Of a stretch of DNA of 64,000 nucleotides, positions 27,045 to 36,765 are shown in pieces; within the stretch, counting starts at the first letter, position 1, and the number at the start of each line of letters is the position of its first letter. The stretch comes from Nocardioides sp. URHA0032 (GTDB lineage Bacteria; Actinomycetota; Actinomycetes; Propionibacteriales; Nocardioidaceae). The stretch spans positions 62,001-126,000 of the forward strand of contig NZ_JIAV01000019.1 of assembly GCF_000620645.1 (NCBI RefSeq). The letters are read 5' to 3'. Position numbers and translations under genes: made by a program. The notes under the pieces were generated by a model. That model did not search any database and was not told the origin of the DNA. It worked only from the letters and a program-made list of their open reading frames with translations.

Positions 27045-27680
27045 GTGGACACGTCGTCGCCGCTGTTCTTGGTGCTGGACCTGACCGGCGTGTTCGCGTT
27101 CGCGCTGAACGGCGCGCTGACCGCCATCCGGGTCGCCCGGTTGGACATCGTCGGCGTGCTGACCCTGGGCATGTTCACGGCGCTGGGTGGGGGCATGGTC
27201 CGCGACATCCTGCTCGGCGCCCTGCCCCCGGCGACCTTCCGCGACTGGCGCTACCTCGCGGTCGCCGCGACCGGCAGCCTGGTCGCGTTCGCCTTCGGCC
27301 GCGGCCTCGACCGCATCTCCAACGCGATCGTGATCCTGGACGCGGCCGGTCTGAGCCTGTTCGCGGTCAGCGGCGCACTCAAGGGGATGGACTTCGACGT
27401 AGGTGTCGCCCAGGCCACCATCCTCGGGGCGATCACTGCGGTGGGCGGCGGCACGATGCGTGACGTCCTCATCCGGGAGGTCCCGGCCGTCCTCACCAGC
27501 GGTCTCTACGCGATCCCGGCCCTGGTCGGCGCGTTCATCGCCGCCGGAGGTGCACAGCTGGGAACCCCAGCGCTCCCGACCGCGCTCGTCGCAGCCGGGA
27601 CCTGCTTCGCCATCCGCATGCTCGGCGTCGTCCTGGGCCTCGACGCCCCCGGACCCCCGAGGACCAGGCGCGGCGCATGA
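27045..27680 (+). CDS. TRIC/UPF0126 family membrane protein (YicG-like)
   Basis: 211 aa, about seven hydrophobic spans. The two-repeat organisation is plain: 'LGGGMVRDILLGALPP' in the first half and 'VGGGTMRDVLIREVP' in the second, each followed by similar helices. Bacterial members are related to TRIC cation channels or glycine transporters. It begins with GTG after a GGGGGACGAGG region. Confidence 0.9.
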   Translation: MDTSSPLFLVLDLTGVFAFALNGALTAIRVARLDIVGVLTLGMFTALGGGMVRDILLGALPPATFRDWRYLAVAATGSLVAFAFGRGLDRISNAIVILDAAGLSLFAVSGALKGMDFDVGVAQATILGAITAVGGGTMRDVLIREVPAVLTSGLYAIPALVGAFIAAGGAQLGTPALPTALVAAGTCFAIRMLGVVLGLDAPGPPRTRRGA

Positions 27681-27687
27681 TGGACTC

Positions 27688-28950
27688 ATGACCGACGCCC
27701 CAGTGACCGCCGTCCTGGACGGTCTCGCGACCGTGCGCGGCTGGCAGGAGGACTTCTACCGCGACCTGCATGCACATCCCGAGCTGCCGCACGCGGAGCG
27801 TCGGACCGCCGGTCAGGTCGCCGGGCGGATGCGAGACGCCGGGTACGAGGTGCACGAGCAGGTCGGAGGCACCGGCGTGGTCGGCATCCTCCGCAACGGC
27901 GAAGGTCCGGTCGTGCTGCTGCGCGCCGACATGGACGCACTCCCCGTGCGCGAGGACACGGGCCTCCCCTATGCGAGCACCCAGGTCACCGACGACGGGA
28001 CGCCGACGATGCACGCGTGCGGTCACGACGTACACGTCACCTGCCTCCTCGGTGCCGCCACGCTGCTCAGCGACGCCCCCGAGCAGTGGTCCGGCACGGT
28101 CGTCGCGCTCTTCCAGCCCGCCGAGGAGGCCGCCGACGGCGCCCGTGGCATGGTCGCCGACGGCCTCGTCGAGCTCGTCGGCAGTGTCGACGTTGCGATG
28201 GCCCAGCACGTGCTCCCGTTCCCCGCCGGGACCCTCGGCACCCGGCCCGGGCCCGCGCTCTCCGCGGCGGACAGCATGCGGGTCACGGTCCACGGTCGTG
28301 GCGCGCACGGGTCCACGCCCCAAGCGGCCGTCGACCCCGTCGTGCTCGCCGCGATGATCGTCGTCCGGCTCCAAAGCATCGTCGCCCGCGAAGTAGCCCC
28401 CACCGACACCGCAGTGCTCACCGTCGGCAGCATCCAAGCCGGAACCAAGAGCAACGTCATCCCGGACCGCGCCGTGCTGCAGCTCAACGTCCGCACCTAC
28501 GACGAGCAGACGCGCACCAAGGTGCTCGAAGCCATCGAGCGGATCGTGCGCGCGGAGTGCACGGCGTCCGGCTCGCCGGCGGACCCCGAGTTCGAGCTGT
28601 TCGACCGCTACCCGCTGACCCGCAACGATCCCGAGGTGACCGGCCGGGTCGCCGCCGCCTTCGCGGACTTCTTCGGCCACCGCGCCCGCGAGCTGCCTGC
28701 ACAGAGCGCCAGCGAAGACTTCAGCGACATCCCGGCCGCCCTCGGCGCGCCGTACACCTACTGGTTCTTCGGCGGCACCGACCCCGATGCCTACCGTGCC
28801 GCGGAGGAGGCCGGCCGCATCACCGACGACATCCCCGTCAACCACTCCGCCACCTTCGCTCCGGTCCTCCAGCCGACCCTGGACACCGGGACGCAAGCGC
28901 TTGTCGTCGCCGCCATGGCCTGGCTGCAGCACAGTCCGTCGGCAGACTGA
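27688..28950 (+). CDS. M20-family amidohydrolase
   Basis: 420 aa from ATG 27688. Metal-site motifs of the aminoacylase/hippurate hydrolase group are complete: 'RADMDALPVREDTGLPYAS', 'MHACGHDVHVTCLLGAA', 'FQPAEEAADGARGMV', dimerisation domain with 'GRGAHGSTPQAAVDP', and C-terminal 'NHSATFAP'. It removes acyl groups from amino acids or similar amides. It lies seven bases after the TRIC-like gene and may be cotranscribed. It is the last chromosomal gene before the integrated element. Confidence 0.94.
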   Translation: MTDAPVTAVLDGLATVRGWQEDFYRDLHAHPELPHAERRTAGQVAGRMRDAGYEVHEQVGGTGVVGILRNGEGPVVLLRADMDALPVREDTGLPYASTQVTDDGTPTMHACGHDVHVTCLLGAATLLSDAPEQWSGTVVALFQPAEEAADGARGMVADGLVELVGSVDVAMAQHVLPFPAGTLGTRPGPALSAADSMRVTVHGRGAHGSTPQAAVDPVVLAAMIVVRLQSIVAREVAPTDTAVLTVGSIQAGTKSNVIPDRAVLQLNVRTYDEQTRTKVLEAIERIVRAECTASGSPADPEFELFDRYPLTRNDPEVTGRVAAAFADFFGHRARELPAQSASEDFSDIPAALGAPYTYWFFGGTDPDAYRAAEEAGRITDDIPVNHSATFAPVLQPTLDTGTQALVVAAMAWLQHSPSAD

Positions 28951-29188
28951 CCCAGGAAGTGGTTCGCTGGATGGGCCCTGTCGAGGCGCACCCTCGCCGG
29001 AACAGGTCGTCTCGGGGTCGTAGGTAGCCCCAGCACCTGGGCAGCGGCGGGCGGACCGCCCAGGTACGGCGGCCCGGGATGCACCACCACATCAGGCCTG
29101 GTCCACCTCCGCCACTGCAAGGAGCGAACCCTGCTTCTCGGATGTGACTGGTCGGGCGCGAAACCGTGTCGATGGTCGCACAAACAGA
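28951..29188. other. Intergenic stretch with no recognised gene
   Basis: Between the amidohydrolase and the left hairpin of the element junction I see no convincing coding sequence on either strand. Short frames here lack ribosome sites and family features. Confidence 0.5.
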
Positions 29189-29220
29189 AGTGGCCCTCAC
29201 CATCAATGGTGAGGGCCACT
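29189..29220 (-). terminator. Original tRNA-fMet terminator, now stranded
   Basis: Perfect 15-bp inverted repeat, AGTGGCCCTCACCAT / ATGGTGAGGGCCACT, with a 2-base centre. It lies eight bases beyond the displaced tRNA 3' half. Before integration it would have followed the intact initiator tRNA gene directly on the minus strand. Confidence 0.75.
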
Positions 29221-29227
29221 CCATCGC

Positions 29228-29262
29228 GTAGCGGGGGCAGGATTTGAACCTGCGACCTCTGG
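29228..29262 (-). repeat. Left attachment site: displaced 3' half of tRNA-fMet
   Basis: These 35 bases match 63806-63840 exactly and correspond to the tRNA from the 3' side of the anticodon stem through the T-arm and discriminator base. The sequence then diverges from the tRNA, so this copy has no anticodon or D-arm and is not a functional tRNA. It is the target-site copy pushed away by integration. Confidence 0.92.
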
Positions 29263-29457
29263 ATAAGGTCGACCACTTGCCCGCTGGTACTCGTCAGTGC
29301 CCGTTACAGCGCATCTCTGCTGGTGACGGCCGTGGAACGGCACTTTGACGCTGCTCACGATAGCCCACCACTGCTCGCCGTTGCGCGCTAGTCACTGGCC
29401 CATAGATGTCCCACGATCGAAACCCACGCGCCGCGGGGCGGCGAGAACGTGAGCCTG

Positions 29458-29660
29458 TCAGCCCCGTTCGGCAAGAGCGGCGAGTCGCTCCAGCGACGCC
29501 TCGAGCTTGTCGGCCGTCGTCGCTCGGGCGCGAGGCAAGCGCTTCTCGTCAGTCAGTTCGGTCCAGTCGTAGGTGTGTGACCCGCGTCTGCGACGAGTCG
29601 ATCGGATCGAACTCCCAACGCCACAAATGCCCGGGCGGCTCGGGTGGTCTAGAAAGGTCG
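29458..29660 (-). pseudogene. Remnant of an SRPBCC-family gene
   Basis: Read on the minus strand, one frame gives 'HLWRWEFDPIDSSQTRVTH' and, after a frameshift near 29575, another gives 'YDWTELTDEKRLPRARATT' and then 'ADKLEASLERLAALAERG' to a TGA. Together these match the C-terminal half of polyketide-cyclase/START-like (SRPBCC) proteins. The two halves are out of register by two missing bases and the 5' part is gone. The rest of 29263-29457 holds nothing I recognise. Confidence 0.6.
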
Positions 29661-29690
29661 CGCGGCCGGCGGCTCATCCCTCGGCGGCGA

Positions 29691-32522
29691 TCATGCCGCC
29701 CCGTCGGTTGGTACCCAGTCGAAGCCTTGCAGGGCGTCGCGCAGCTGCTGCCGAGACGTGATCGATAGTTTGGCGAAGACCTTACGGAGATGCCACTCGA
29801 CCGTGCGCGGGCTGAGGAAGAGACGAGCACCGACCTCGGGGTTCGACAACCCGGCTCGCACCATCACTGCGATCTGACGCTCCTGAGGCGTCAATTCGTC
29901 GTTAGCGGTGGAGCGGCTTGCTCGCCGCCCGACCTTTTCTCCGGCTGCCAGAAGCTCTCGACGCGCCCGTTCTGCGAAAGCCTCCATACCGATCGCGTCG
30001 AACATGTCGTACGCCTTCCGCAGAGACTCGCGGGCATCCTCGCGCCGTCCGTTCCCTCGCAGCCACTCACCGTGCAGGAGGTGCGCCCTGGCCAGCTCGG
30101 GGCGCAACCGGGTGCGGCTCAGGCAATTCACGGCTTCAGCGAACAGCTCCGTCGAACGGTCCTCGTCTGCCAGCAGCGCCCGCGAGCGAGCCAGGACTCC
30201 TAGTGCCCAATCGGTGCCGCAAGGTTCTATCGCGTCCTCGAGTCGGGTGAGCGCCGCCCGCGCGGTCTCCTCGTCTCCCGCACGCGTCGCCGCTTCCACC
30301 ATCTCCGGGAGCGCCCAGACCGAGATCCAGAGGTCCCCAATGTCCGCACAAACGCGAGCCGCGCGTACGGCGTCGTCGTACTTGGCGAGCCCGTTGTACA
30401 GGATGGCAGCGGCCCAGTTGGCATACGTGACTCCCATGAGTTGATGCGCCGCGCCCGCTTGCTCGGTGATCGCCTGGATGAGCGGCGCAGCCTCCGTCTC
30501 TCGGCCACGAAGCGCGGCCAAGATGAGGCCCGCGCTTGGCGCCAGCTGAGTGCCGATCGCAGAAGCTGCCAGATCCCCTTCGGCGACGATGACTTCAGCG
30601 GCGGCGAAATCGCCGGTCCAGATCACAGTCACTGCTTTGGAGACGAGGTGGATCGGAAGCTCGGTCAACGCACCCGCCGCTCGGACCACATCGACCTCGC
30701 GGCTGTGCACGGCGCGCTGGAGTGCGTCGTCCCAGATGGCGGCAAAGACACCGCTTGCCTGCCAACCCCAGGTGAGCACATCGCGGGCCGGTAGCTCGGC
30801 GATGGCTCCCGCAGCCTCCTTCAGCAGGGGGATAGCTGCCGCCCGACCGTCGGTGACCAAGCGGGCGCAACCATCCAGCACGAGGTCGAGCGGCCGGGGG
30901 TCAGCGGTCAAGGGCGGCAGTGCCACGACTGCACGGGAGATCTTCTCGACATTCTCTTGGTCGGCGGCGAGCACGGCCGCCGACCCCCAGGCGACGAGGT
31001 AGGTCTCCCTCGCGAGGGCCATGTCCAGCGGCTCCAGGCGCCGGGCTGCTTCGAACAGCAGCGGGATGGCTTTGTCGCTGAGCCCTGAAGCGAAGGCGAT
31101 GTGACCCTGGATCAGTAGCGCCCTCGCCTCCTGCGACTCGTCCTGCGCCTCCCGGCTCGCTATCTCGGCGAACCGGCCGGCGGTCTCGAGGTCGGCCGCG
31201 TGAAGGCTCGCGCGCGCCGCGGCCACGGCTCGGTCGGCACGTCGGGCCGCGTCGGTGGTGAGGGTCACGGCTCGCTGCAGGAACGCGGCTGCTGCTGGCA
31301 GTCCGCCTCTGGCTTGAGCCCTCTCGGCAGAGCGCTCCAGTTCGGCGGCTACAGACTCGTCGGGACCGGCTGCCGCGGAAGCGAGGTGCCACGCTCGACG
31401 GTCGGGATCGAGGTCCTTGTCGGTGACCGCAGCCAGGGCACGGTGGACCGTACGGCGATCCGACGAGTTGGCCGCGCCGTACACCGCTGAGCGCACCAGC
31501 GGGTGCCTGAAGGTGACGCGTTCGTGAATCGCCAGGAGATCTTCGGTGTCGTTGTCGAGGGCGGTGCTGAGCTGGATGCCGAGGCGCTCCGCGGCTCGCC
31601 ACATAATGGCCGGGTCACCGACGGGCTCAGCCGCGGCGATGAGGAGGAGCGTCCTGGTGCCCTCAGACAAACCGTCGATGCGACGCTTGAAACTCTCTTC
31701 GATCCGATCCGGCAGCGCGCCAGCCTGCAACAGACCGAATCCGCCGGCCAACTCGGTGGTGGTGAGGCCGCGAGGAAGCTCCAGCAGGGCCAGCGGGTTG
31801 CCCCTGGTCTCCGCGACGATCTGATCGCGGATGTCCGCATCGAGCCGCGTGCGGGTGACCCAGTTCAGGAGGACGCGGGCGTCATCGTCACGGAGACCGG
31901 CGAGTTCGAGCTCCGGCAGCCCGAGGAGCCCCACCGGCGGTTGCCGCGCAGCGAACGTGATTGCGATCGGTTCAGCAAGGAGTCGGCGAGCGACGAACCC
32001 GAGAACCTGGGCCGAGGAGATATCCAGCCACTGTGCGTCGTCCACGACACAGAACAGCGGCTGGTCGTCGGCAGCCTGGGACAGGAGGCTGAGCGCCGAG
32101 AGACCGACAAGAAAGCGGTCAGGGGGTGGACCGGTCTGGATGCCGAACACGGTTGCCAGAGCTTCGCTTTGCGGTGCCGGAAGCTTGGGCAGAAAAGGCA
32201 GGAGTGGCGCGCAGAGCTGGTGCAAGGCGGCATAGGCGAGCTCCATCTCGGATTCGACCCCGAGTGCACGGAGGATCCGCATGTCCTTCGCTCTGCCGAC
32301 GGCATGCTCCAGCACCATCGACTTCCCGAGCCCGGGGCCTCCACGGATCATGATGACCCCGCTCGTCCCGGACCGAGCCGATGCCAGCAACTCGTCGAAC
32401 CGGTCGGACTCGGCGTCGCGTCCGAACAGGCGGCCGTCCTTTCCGCCGGGAAACAGGCGTTCGTTGACCTCCAACTTTGGTCGCCTTCCCTGTTCAAGAC
32501 CACGTCGACAACGCGAGGGCAA
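29691..32522 (-). CDS. LAL-type regulator: AAA ATPase with C-terminal LuxR HTH
   Basis: 943 aa in the longest form (TTG start); a second TTG 48 bases in (32474) with GGGAAGG upstream gives 'LEVNERLFPGGKDG' and may be the true start. Near the N-terminus are 'LFGRDAESDRFDELL', Walker A GGPGLGKS and Walker B PLFCVVDDAQWLD. A long helical TPR-like middle follows. The C-terminal HTH is 'LTPQERQIAVMVRAGLSNPEVG' with 'LSPRTVEWHLRKVFAKL'. Such proteins are large inducer-responsive activators. It is divergent from a second LAL gene of the same layout. Confidence 0.92.
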   Translation of the reverse strand: MPSRCRRGLEQGRRPKLEVNERLFPGGKDGRLFGRDAESDRFDELLASARSGTSGVIMIRGGPGLGKSMVLEHAVGRAKDMRILRALGVESEMELAYAALHQLCAPLLPFLPKLPAPQSEALATVFGIQTGPPPDRFLVGLSALSLLSQAADDQPLFCVVDDAQWLDISSAQVLGFVARRLLAEPIAITFAARQPPVGLLGLPELELAGLRDDDARVLLNWVTRTRLDADIRDQIVAETRGNPLALLELPRGLTTTELAGGFGLLQAGALPDRIEESFKRRIDGLSEGTRTLLLIAAAEPVGDPAIMWRAAERLGIQLSTALDNDTEDLLAIHERVTFRHPLVRSAVYGAANSSDRRTVHRALAAVTDKDLDPDRRAWHLASAAAGPDESVAAELERSAERAQARGGLPAAAAFLQRAVTLTTDAARRADRAVAAARASLHAADLETAGRFAEIASREAQDESQEARALLIQGHIAFASGLSDKAIPLLFEAARRLEPLDMALARETYLVAWGSAAVLAADQENVEKISRAVVALPPLTADPRPLDLVLDGCARLVTDGRAAAIPLLKEAAGAIAELPARDVLTWGWQASGVFAAIWDDALQRAVHSREVDVVRAAGALTELPIHLVSKAVTVIWTGDFAAAEVIVAEGDLAASAIGTQLAPSAGLILAALRGRETEAAPLIQAITEQAGAAHQLMGVTYANWAAAILYNGLAKYDDAVRAARVCADIGDLWISVWALPEMVEAATRAGDEETARAALTRLEDAIEPCGTDWALGVLARSRALLADEDRSTELFAEAVNCLSRTRLRPELARAHLLHGEWLRGNGRREDARESLRKAYDMFDAIGMEAFAERARRELLAAGEKVGRRASRSTANDELTPQERQIAVMVRAGLSNPEVGARLFLSPRTVEWHLRKVFAKLSITSRQQLRDALQGFDWVPTDGAA

Positions 32523-33021
32523 GAACCACCAGGATCACAAACAGGCGACCGCCGCAGGATGCCGGCCGGTCCAGCGCGATCGGTGGTCGATCATGGAACT
32601 TGGATGTGGCGGCCGACGATGTGGATCACGAAAGCCAGTCTGTCGGCCACTCTACGAGTTCGCCCGCGTGGTTGCTACTTATCTGCGCGCCCGCGAGCGT
32701 TGTCAGATTGGTCAGTCCGCCGCGGGCGAGCGCTCGATCGTGACGAGCTTGGCGTCAGCGGTTCAGAGATGCTGTTGGGCGCACGTCGCGAGCCCCGGCC
32801 AGGCCGCGCACTTCCGGGGTCCTGGCCAGTCCGTGCCAGGGCGCGAACTCTAGAGGTAGTTCACTGAGACGTCGATTCAGCCTCCAATCGGGATGAGAGA
32901 AGGTGACTGCCGTTGCCACCGGACATCCCGCGCTCTAGTGTCCGAAGAACTGTTCCTCGGCGACATCTCCTTCTCAGCGCCGTGGGTGCGCGCCGGGCCG
33001 AGACTAGGGGCCGTACGAAGT
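32523..33021. other. Divergent spacer between the two LAL genes
   Basis: About 370-500 bases depending on which starts are used. It is somewhat less GC-rich than the coding regions and must hold both promoters. I see no clear palindrome of the kind found upstream of the cargo operons and no separate gene. Confidence 0.4.
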
Positions 33022-35760
33022 GTGAAGCCGAGAGCATCGACCGAGCGGGCAACGCTTCGCGGGCGTCAGGATGAGTGCACGGTTCTCGAGACCATGATGG
33101 GTGCAGTGAGAAGAGGCGAGAGCCGCGCTCTTGTCCTCACTGGCGATACGGGTATAGGAAAGACCGCACTCCTGGACCATGTCGTTGCATCGGCGCATGA
33201 CGTGCGGGTCCTGCGCGCTGCAGGAGTCCAGTCTGAGATGGAGCTGCCCTTCGCGGCGCTTCACCAGCTCTGCGCACCGATTCTCGACCGGATAGGGCGC
33301 TTGCCCGAGCCTCAGCGTACGGCCCTCGAGACCGTCTTCGGTCTCAGCCACGGAGACCCTCCGGATCGGTCCCTCGTCGGCCTTGCCGTCTTGGGACTGG
33401 TCGCGGACGTTGCCGCGGAGCGACCACTCGTCTGCGTCGTGGACGATGCTCATTGGCTGGATCCGGCCTCCGCCCGAGTGATGGGATTCGTGGCGAGACG
33501 CCTACAAGCGGAGTCGGTGGCGATCCTGTTCGGCACCAGAGGCCCCATCGGGGAGCTGCGCGGGCTCCCGAACCTCGAGATCCTGGGCCTGGGTCCCGAT
33601 GACGCACGTGCGCTCCTGAGATCCAAGGTGAGCTTTCGCCTGGACAGGCGGATCCTTGAGCAAATCGTGGCGGAGACCAGGGGCAATCCACTGGCCTTGC
33701 TCGAGCTACCCAGAGGCTTGATGTCCAGTGAGCTGGCGACCGGTTTCGGAGCCATCGCGCAAGACTCGTTGACCGGCCGAATCGAGGAAGGATTTCGAGA
33801 GCGATTCTCCGCACTGCCCGCGGATAGCCAACTCCTCGCGCTCATCGCGGCCGCAGAGCCTGGGGGTGACGCGGCGCTGGTCTGGGCGGCAGCCGGCAGA
33901 CTTGGTGTCCCCCCATCCGCCGCGACCGCAGCACACACCGATCAGATCGTCTCCATGACGGAGCGGGTCGTCTTCCGCGATCCCCTTGTGCGATCGGCGA
34001 TCTACCATGCCGCGACCGTTGCGACGCGTCGCAAGGTGCATCTCGTGTTGGCTGAGGTCTCGCACCAGGAGATCAATGCCGAACGACGCGGCTGGCATCT
34101 GGCCGCGGCAGCCGCGGGACCCGACGAAGAGGTCGCCGCGGAGTTGGAACGATGCGCCGGCCGAGCCCGGGCACGTGGCGGACTCGTCGCGGCGGCAGCG
34201 TTCCTGCAACGAGCACTGGAACTCACGCCAGAGCCGAGGCTGCGCGCCGACCGAGCCCTGGCCGCTGCCAAAGCAAGCCTGAATGCGGGCTCGTTCAAGG
34301 TCGCTCTCCGGATGTTGGCTGCCGCGGGATCAGCGAGCCTCGACAACGTCCAGCGCGCGCGGCTGACCCTCCTGCGAGGTCAACTCGCGTTCAGCTCAGG
34401 GGCGACCAGCGCGGCTGCCCAACTGCTGCTCGCGGCGGCCAGAGAACTCGAACCGCTCGACATCGAACTCGCTCGCGAGACCTACCTGAACGCGTGGGGA
34501 GCGGCGCTCTTCGCTGACCGGGCCGACGCTGGCGATCTGCCCGAGATCAGCCGAGCCGTCGTCCAGTTCGGAACGCCGGCCGGATCACCACGCGCCATGG
34601 ATCATCTCCTGGACGGACTCGCCCTGTTGGTCACTGCTGGGCGCGCCGCTGCGGCGGCGGAGCTGCGGCAGGCAACGGACATGTTCGCGCGCGAGGAGGC
34701 CACTATTGCCTGGGGATGGATGGGCGTGACCGCCCCGTTTCTCCTGTGGGACGACGACGGGGCGAGGGCCATCTGCTCTCGGCAAATCCAGCTCGTGCGG
34801 GCCACAGGGGCACTCGAGCAGCTGCCCTTCTACCTCGCCGCGTTGAGTATCGTCGTGGCACGTTCGGGCGATCTCGCTGGCGCGGAGACTCTCGGTGCGG
34901 AGGGTGCCGAGGTACGCGCCGCCACTGGCACCGGTCTCGTCGCCCATGGACCGATGTACGTCGCTTCCCTGCGCGGGACCGATCCCGCCACGGCAATGAT
35001 CGAGGCCACGTTGAGTCAGGCCACCGAGCAGGGACAAGGACTTGCCGCCGATATCGCCCACTGGGCGGCAGCAGTGCTGCACAACGGCCATGGCCGCTAC
35101 GAGGAGGCATTGACCCAGGCTCAACTTGCCAGTCGCGACCCGTTGGACCTGCCTCCATCGGCCTGGGCGCTGCCGGAGCTGGTCGAGGCGGCCGTGCGGA
35201 CCGGGAAGCCAGCTGTTGCACAAGAGGCTCTCAACCGCCTGGTCCGCACGACAGCGCCCGCGGCAACCGACTTTGCACGTGGCGTCGAGGCACGGGCTCG
35301 CGCGTTGCTGAGTGCGGGACCGACGGCTGAGGAGTACTACCTCCAAGCGATCGCTTGCTTCGACCGTGCCCGGCTCCGCGGCGAACTGGGACGTGCGCAT
35401 CTGCTGTATGGCGAGTGGTTGCGCCGCGAGAACCGCCGCGTCGACGGACGAAGTCAACTGCGTGCCGCCCAGGACCTCTTGTCTGCTATCGGGATGGAGG
35501 CGTTCGCCGAGCGGGCGCGGCGCGAGCTGTCGGCGACCGGCGAAACGGTGCGCAAGCGTGCCCACGTGGAGGACCCGACCGAACTGACGCCTCAAGAGAT
35601 GCAGATCGCAGAGCTCGCCATCTCTGGTCTCACGAACGCCGACATCGCAGAACGTCTCTTCATCAGCGCTCGCACGGTCGAGTGGCATCTACGGAAAGTG
35701 TTTGCAAAGCTCGTCATCAGCTCGCGCAAGGACCTGCGAAGCGCTCTGGGAGATCGATAA
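33022..35760 (+). CDS. LAL-type regulator: AAA ATPase with C-terminal LuxR HTH
   Basis: 912 aa from GTG 33022 (AGGGG upstream). The frame is open to an ATG at 32893, but those extra 43 residues do not resemble the family, whose conserved part begins at 'ATLRGRQDE'. Walker A is GDTGIGKT, Walker B PLVCVVDDAHWLD, the middle is a TPR-like helical array, and the HTH is 'LTPQEMQIAELAISGLTNADIA' plus 'ISARTVEWHLRKVFAKL'. It is clearly paralogous to the divergent LAL protein ('ARRLQAE', 'VAETRGNPLALLELPRGL' in both). It probably controls cargo operons. Confidence 0.92.
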   Translation: MKPRASTERATLRGRQDECTVLETMMGAVRRGESRALVLTGDTGIGKTALLDHVVASAHDVRVLRAAGVQSEMELPFAALHQLCAPILDRIGRLPEPQRTALETVFGLSHGDPPDRSLVGLAVLGLVADVAAERPLVCVVDDAHWLDPASARVMGFVARRLQAESVAILFGTRGPIGELRGLPNLEILGLGPDDARALLRSKVSFRLDRRILEQIVAETRGNPLALLELPRGLMSSELATGFGAIAQDSLTGRIEEGFRERFSALPADSQLLALIAAAEPGGDAALVWAAAGRLGVPPSAATAAHTDQIVSMTERVVFRDPLVRSAIYHAATVATRRKVHLVLAEVSHQEINAERRGWHLAAAAAGPDEEVAAELERCAGRARARGGLVAAAAFLQRALELTPEPRLRADRALAAAKASLNAGSFKVALRMLAAAGSASLDNVQRARLTLLRGQLAFSSGATSAAAQLLLAAARELEPLDIELARETYLNAWGAALFADRADAGDLPEISRAVVQFGTPAGSPRAMDHLLDGLALLVTAGRAAAAAELRQATDMFAREEATIAWGWMGVTAPFLLWDDDGARAICSRQIQLVRATGALEQLPFYLAALSIVVARSGDLAGAETLGAEGAEVRAATGTGLVAHGPMYVASLRGTDPATAMIEATLSQATEQGQGLAADIAHWAAAVLHNGHGRYEEALTQAQLASRDPLDLPPSAWALPELVEAAVRTGKPAVAQEALNRLVRTTAPAATDFARGVEARARALLSAGPTAEEYYLQAIACFDRARLRGELGRAHLLYGEWLRRENRRVDGRSQLRAAQDLLSAIGMEAFAERARRELSATGETVRKRAHVEDPTELTPQEMQIAELAISGLTNADIAERLFISARTVEWHLRKVFAKLVISSRKDLRSALGDR

Positions 35761-35917
35761 GCACGGTCGGCCTCCGTGCAGTCGTGTGCCGGTTGTCCGT
35801 GGCCATGAAATGGCCCACTGGTGGCCAAGGGCGGCGCCGTCTGGTTGACCTGGCGAAGAGCGCGACCGAGGGACCCATGGGCTCGTCAACCCAGACCGCG
35901 GCTGTTCGCCGGTTGGA

Positions 35918-36547
35918 TCATGGCTGAAGGACCAGATGTGGCGGCCCGGCTGCCCGCGCTCGACTGACCTCCTCGGGTGACATCCGATCCCACCCGTGGA
36001 AGGACGAGACGTCGCCCTTGTCCCAGGCGTCGCGGAGTCCCGGCGTACTGAGGTCCCAGTCGGGTCGGATCTCACTCGATGCATTCCGCAGGTCACGCCA
36101 GAGGTCGTCCACGGACGGACGTCCCCAGAACCAGTAGCCGTTGTAGACGCTGTGCACGACGAGGCCGGGCTTGAGGACGAGCGTGTGCGGGATCATCGGG
36201 TCGTGCTCGGGGTCGGTGTACACCTGGATGTCGAGGTCCTTCTGGACGACGCGTTCCGGGTCTGACAGGAACGTCCAGTCCGCACCCACCGACGCGCGGA
36301 ACTCCTGCAAGACGTGGTGCTCGTCCGTCGCGATCGTGACGACCTGCGTGTAGGAAACGGCGAATTTCGACTGCATGGCAGCCAGCTCCAGGTGCTGCTG
36401 GTGCTCCTTCGGACAGTAATGACCGCGGGCAAGAGTCAGGACCATCGGGTCGTCTCCCTGCAACTCGCTGAGCGTGCGGATCGTGTCCGTGTGGTCGGGC
36501 AGCTGGTAGTCGGGAAAGACCCCGCCAGGGCTGATGTCGGATCGCAT
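35918..36547 (-). CDS. Redoxin / AhpC-TSA-like peroxiredoxin
   Basis: 209 aa from the ATG preceded by GAGAGG; the open frame extends upstream antisense and is ignored. Thioredoxin-fold features: 'GGVFPDYQLPDHTDTIRTLSELQGDDPMV' (in part), then 'LARGHYCPKEHQQHLEL' with the probable peroxidatic Cys, and 'TFLSDPERVVQKDLDI'. No resolving Cys pair is obvious. The C-terminal 60 residues ('WFWGRPSVDDLWRDLR...') are family-specific. It is divergent from the formamidase operon and shares its palindromic control region. Confidence 0.85.
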   Translation of the reverse strand: MRSDISPGGVFPDYQLPDHTDTIRTLSELQGDDPMVLTLARGHYCPKEHQQHLELAAMQSKFAVSYTQVVTIATDEHHVLQEFRASVGADWTFLSDPERVVQKDLDIQVYTDPEHDPMIPHTLVLKPGLVVHSVYNGYWFWGRPSVDDLWRDLRNASSEIRPDWDLSTPGLRDAWDKGDVSSFHGWDRMSPEEVSRARAAGPPHLVLQP

Positions 36548-36630
36548 GTGGACCTCTCTCGTCTGTGCCGGTCGATGCATCGACGCCGGGATGTGCCGAC
36601 GTAGCGAACATGTCAGTTGGGGGCGGGGCA

Positions 36631-36693
36631 TCGCGCCCGTGCCCCTCACGGGCGTGACGACCAGTGCACTGGCCCGTGTGCGCACTGGCGCGA
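36631..36693. promoter_or_regulatory. Cluster of palindromes, candidate operator A
   Basis: In the redoxin/formamidase divergent spacer: TCGCGCCCGTG (36631-36641), TCACGGGCG (36646-36654), the perfect 12-mer palindrome CCAGTGCACTGG (36661-36672) and CACTGGCGCGA (36683-36693). The same words form the nested palindrome at 41598-41651 and recur at 45033. This points to one regulator for several cargo units. Confidence 0.6.
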
Positions 36694-36765
36694 CCAGCGT
36701 CCTGGCCTTGCGAGCGTGGGAAGCGCAGCGCGAACCGCCTGCCGGACCGATGAGGAGACGTTGAC

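Noticed and set aside
29228..29300. A second tRNA-Met gene at the left junction
   Set aside because: Only the 3' half is present; the anticodon loop and D-arm are replaced by unrelated sequence.
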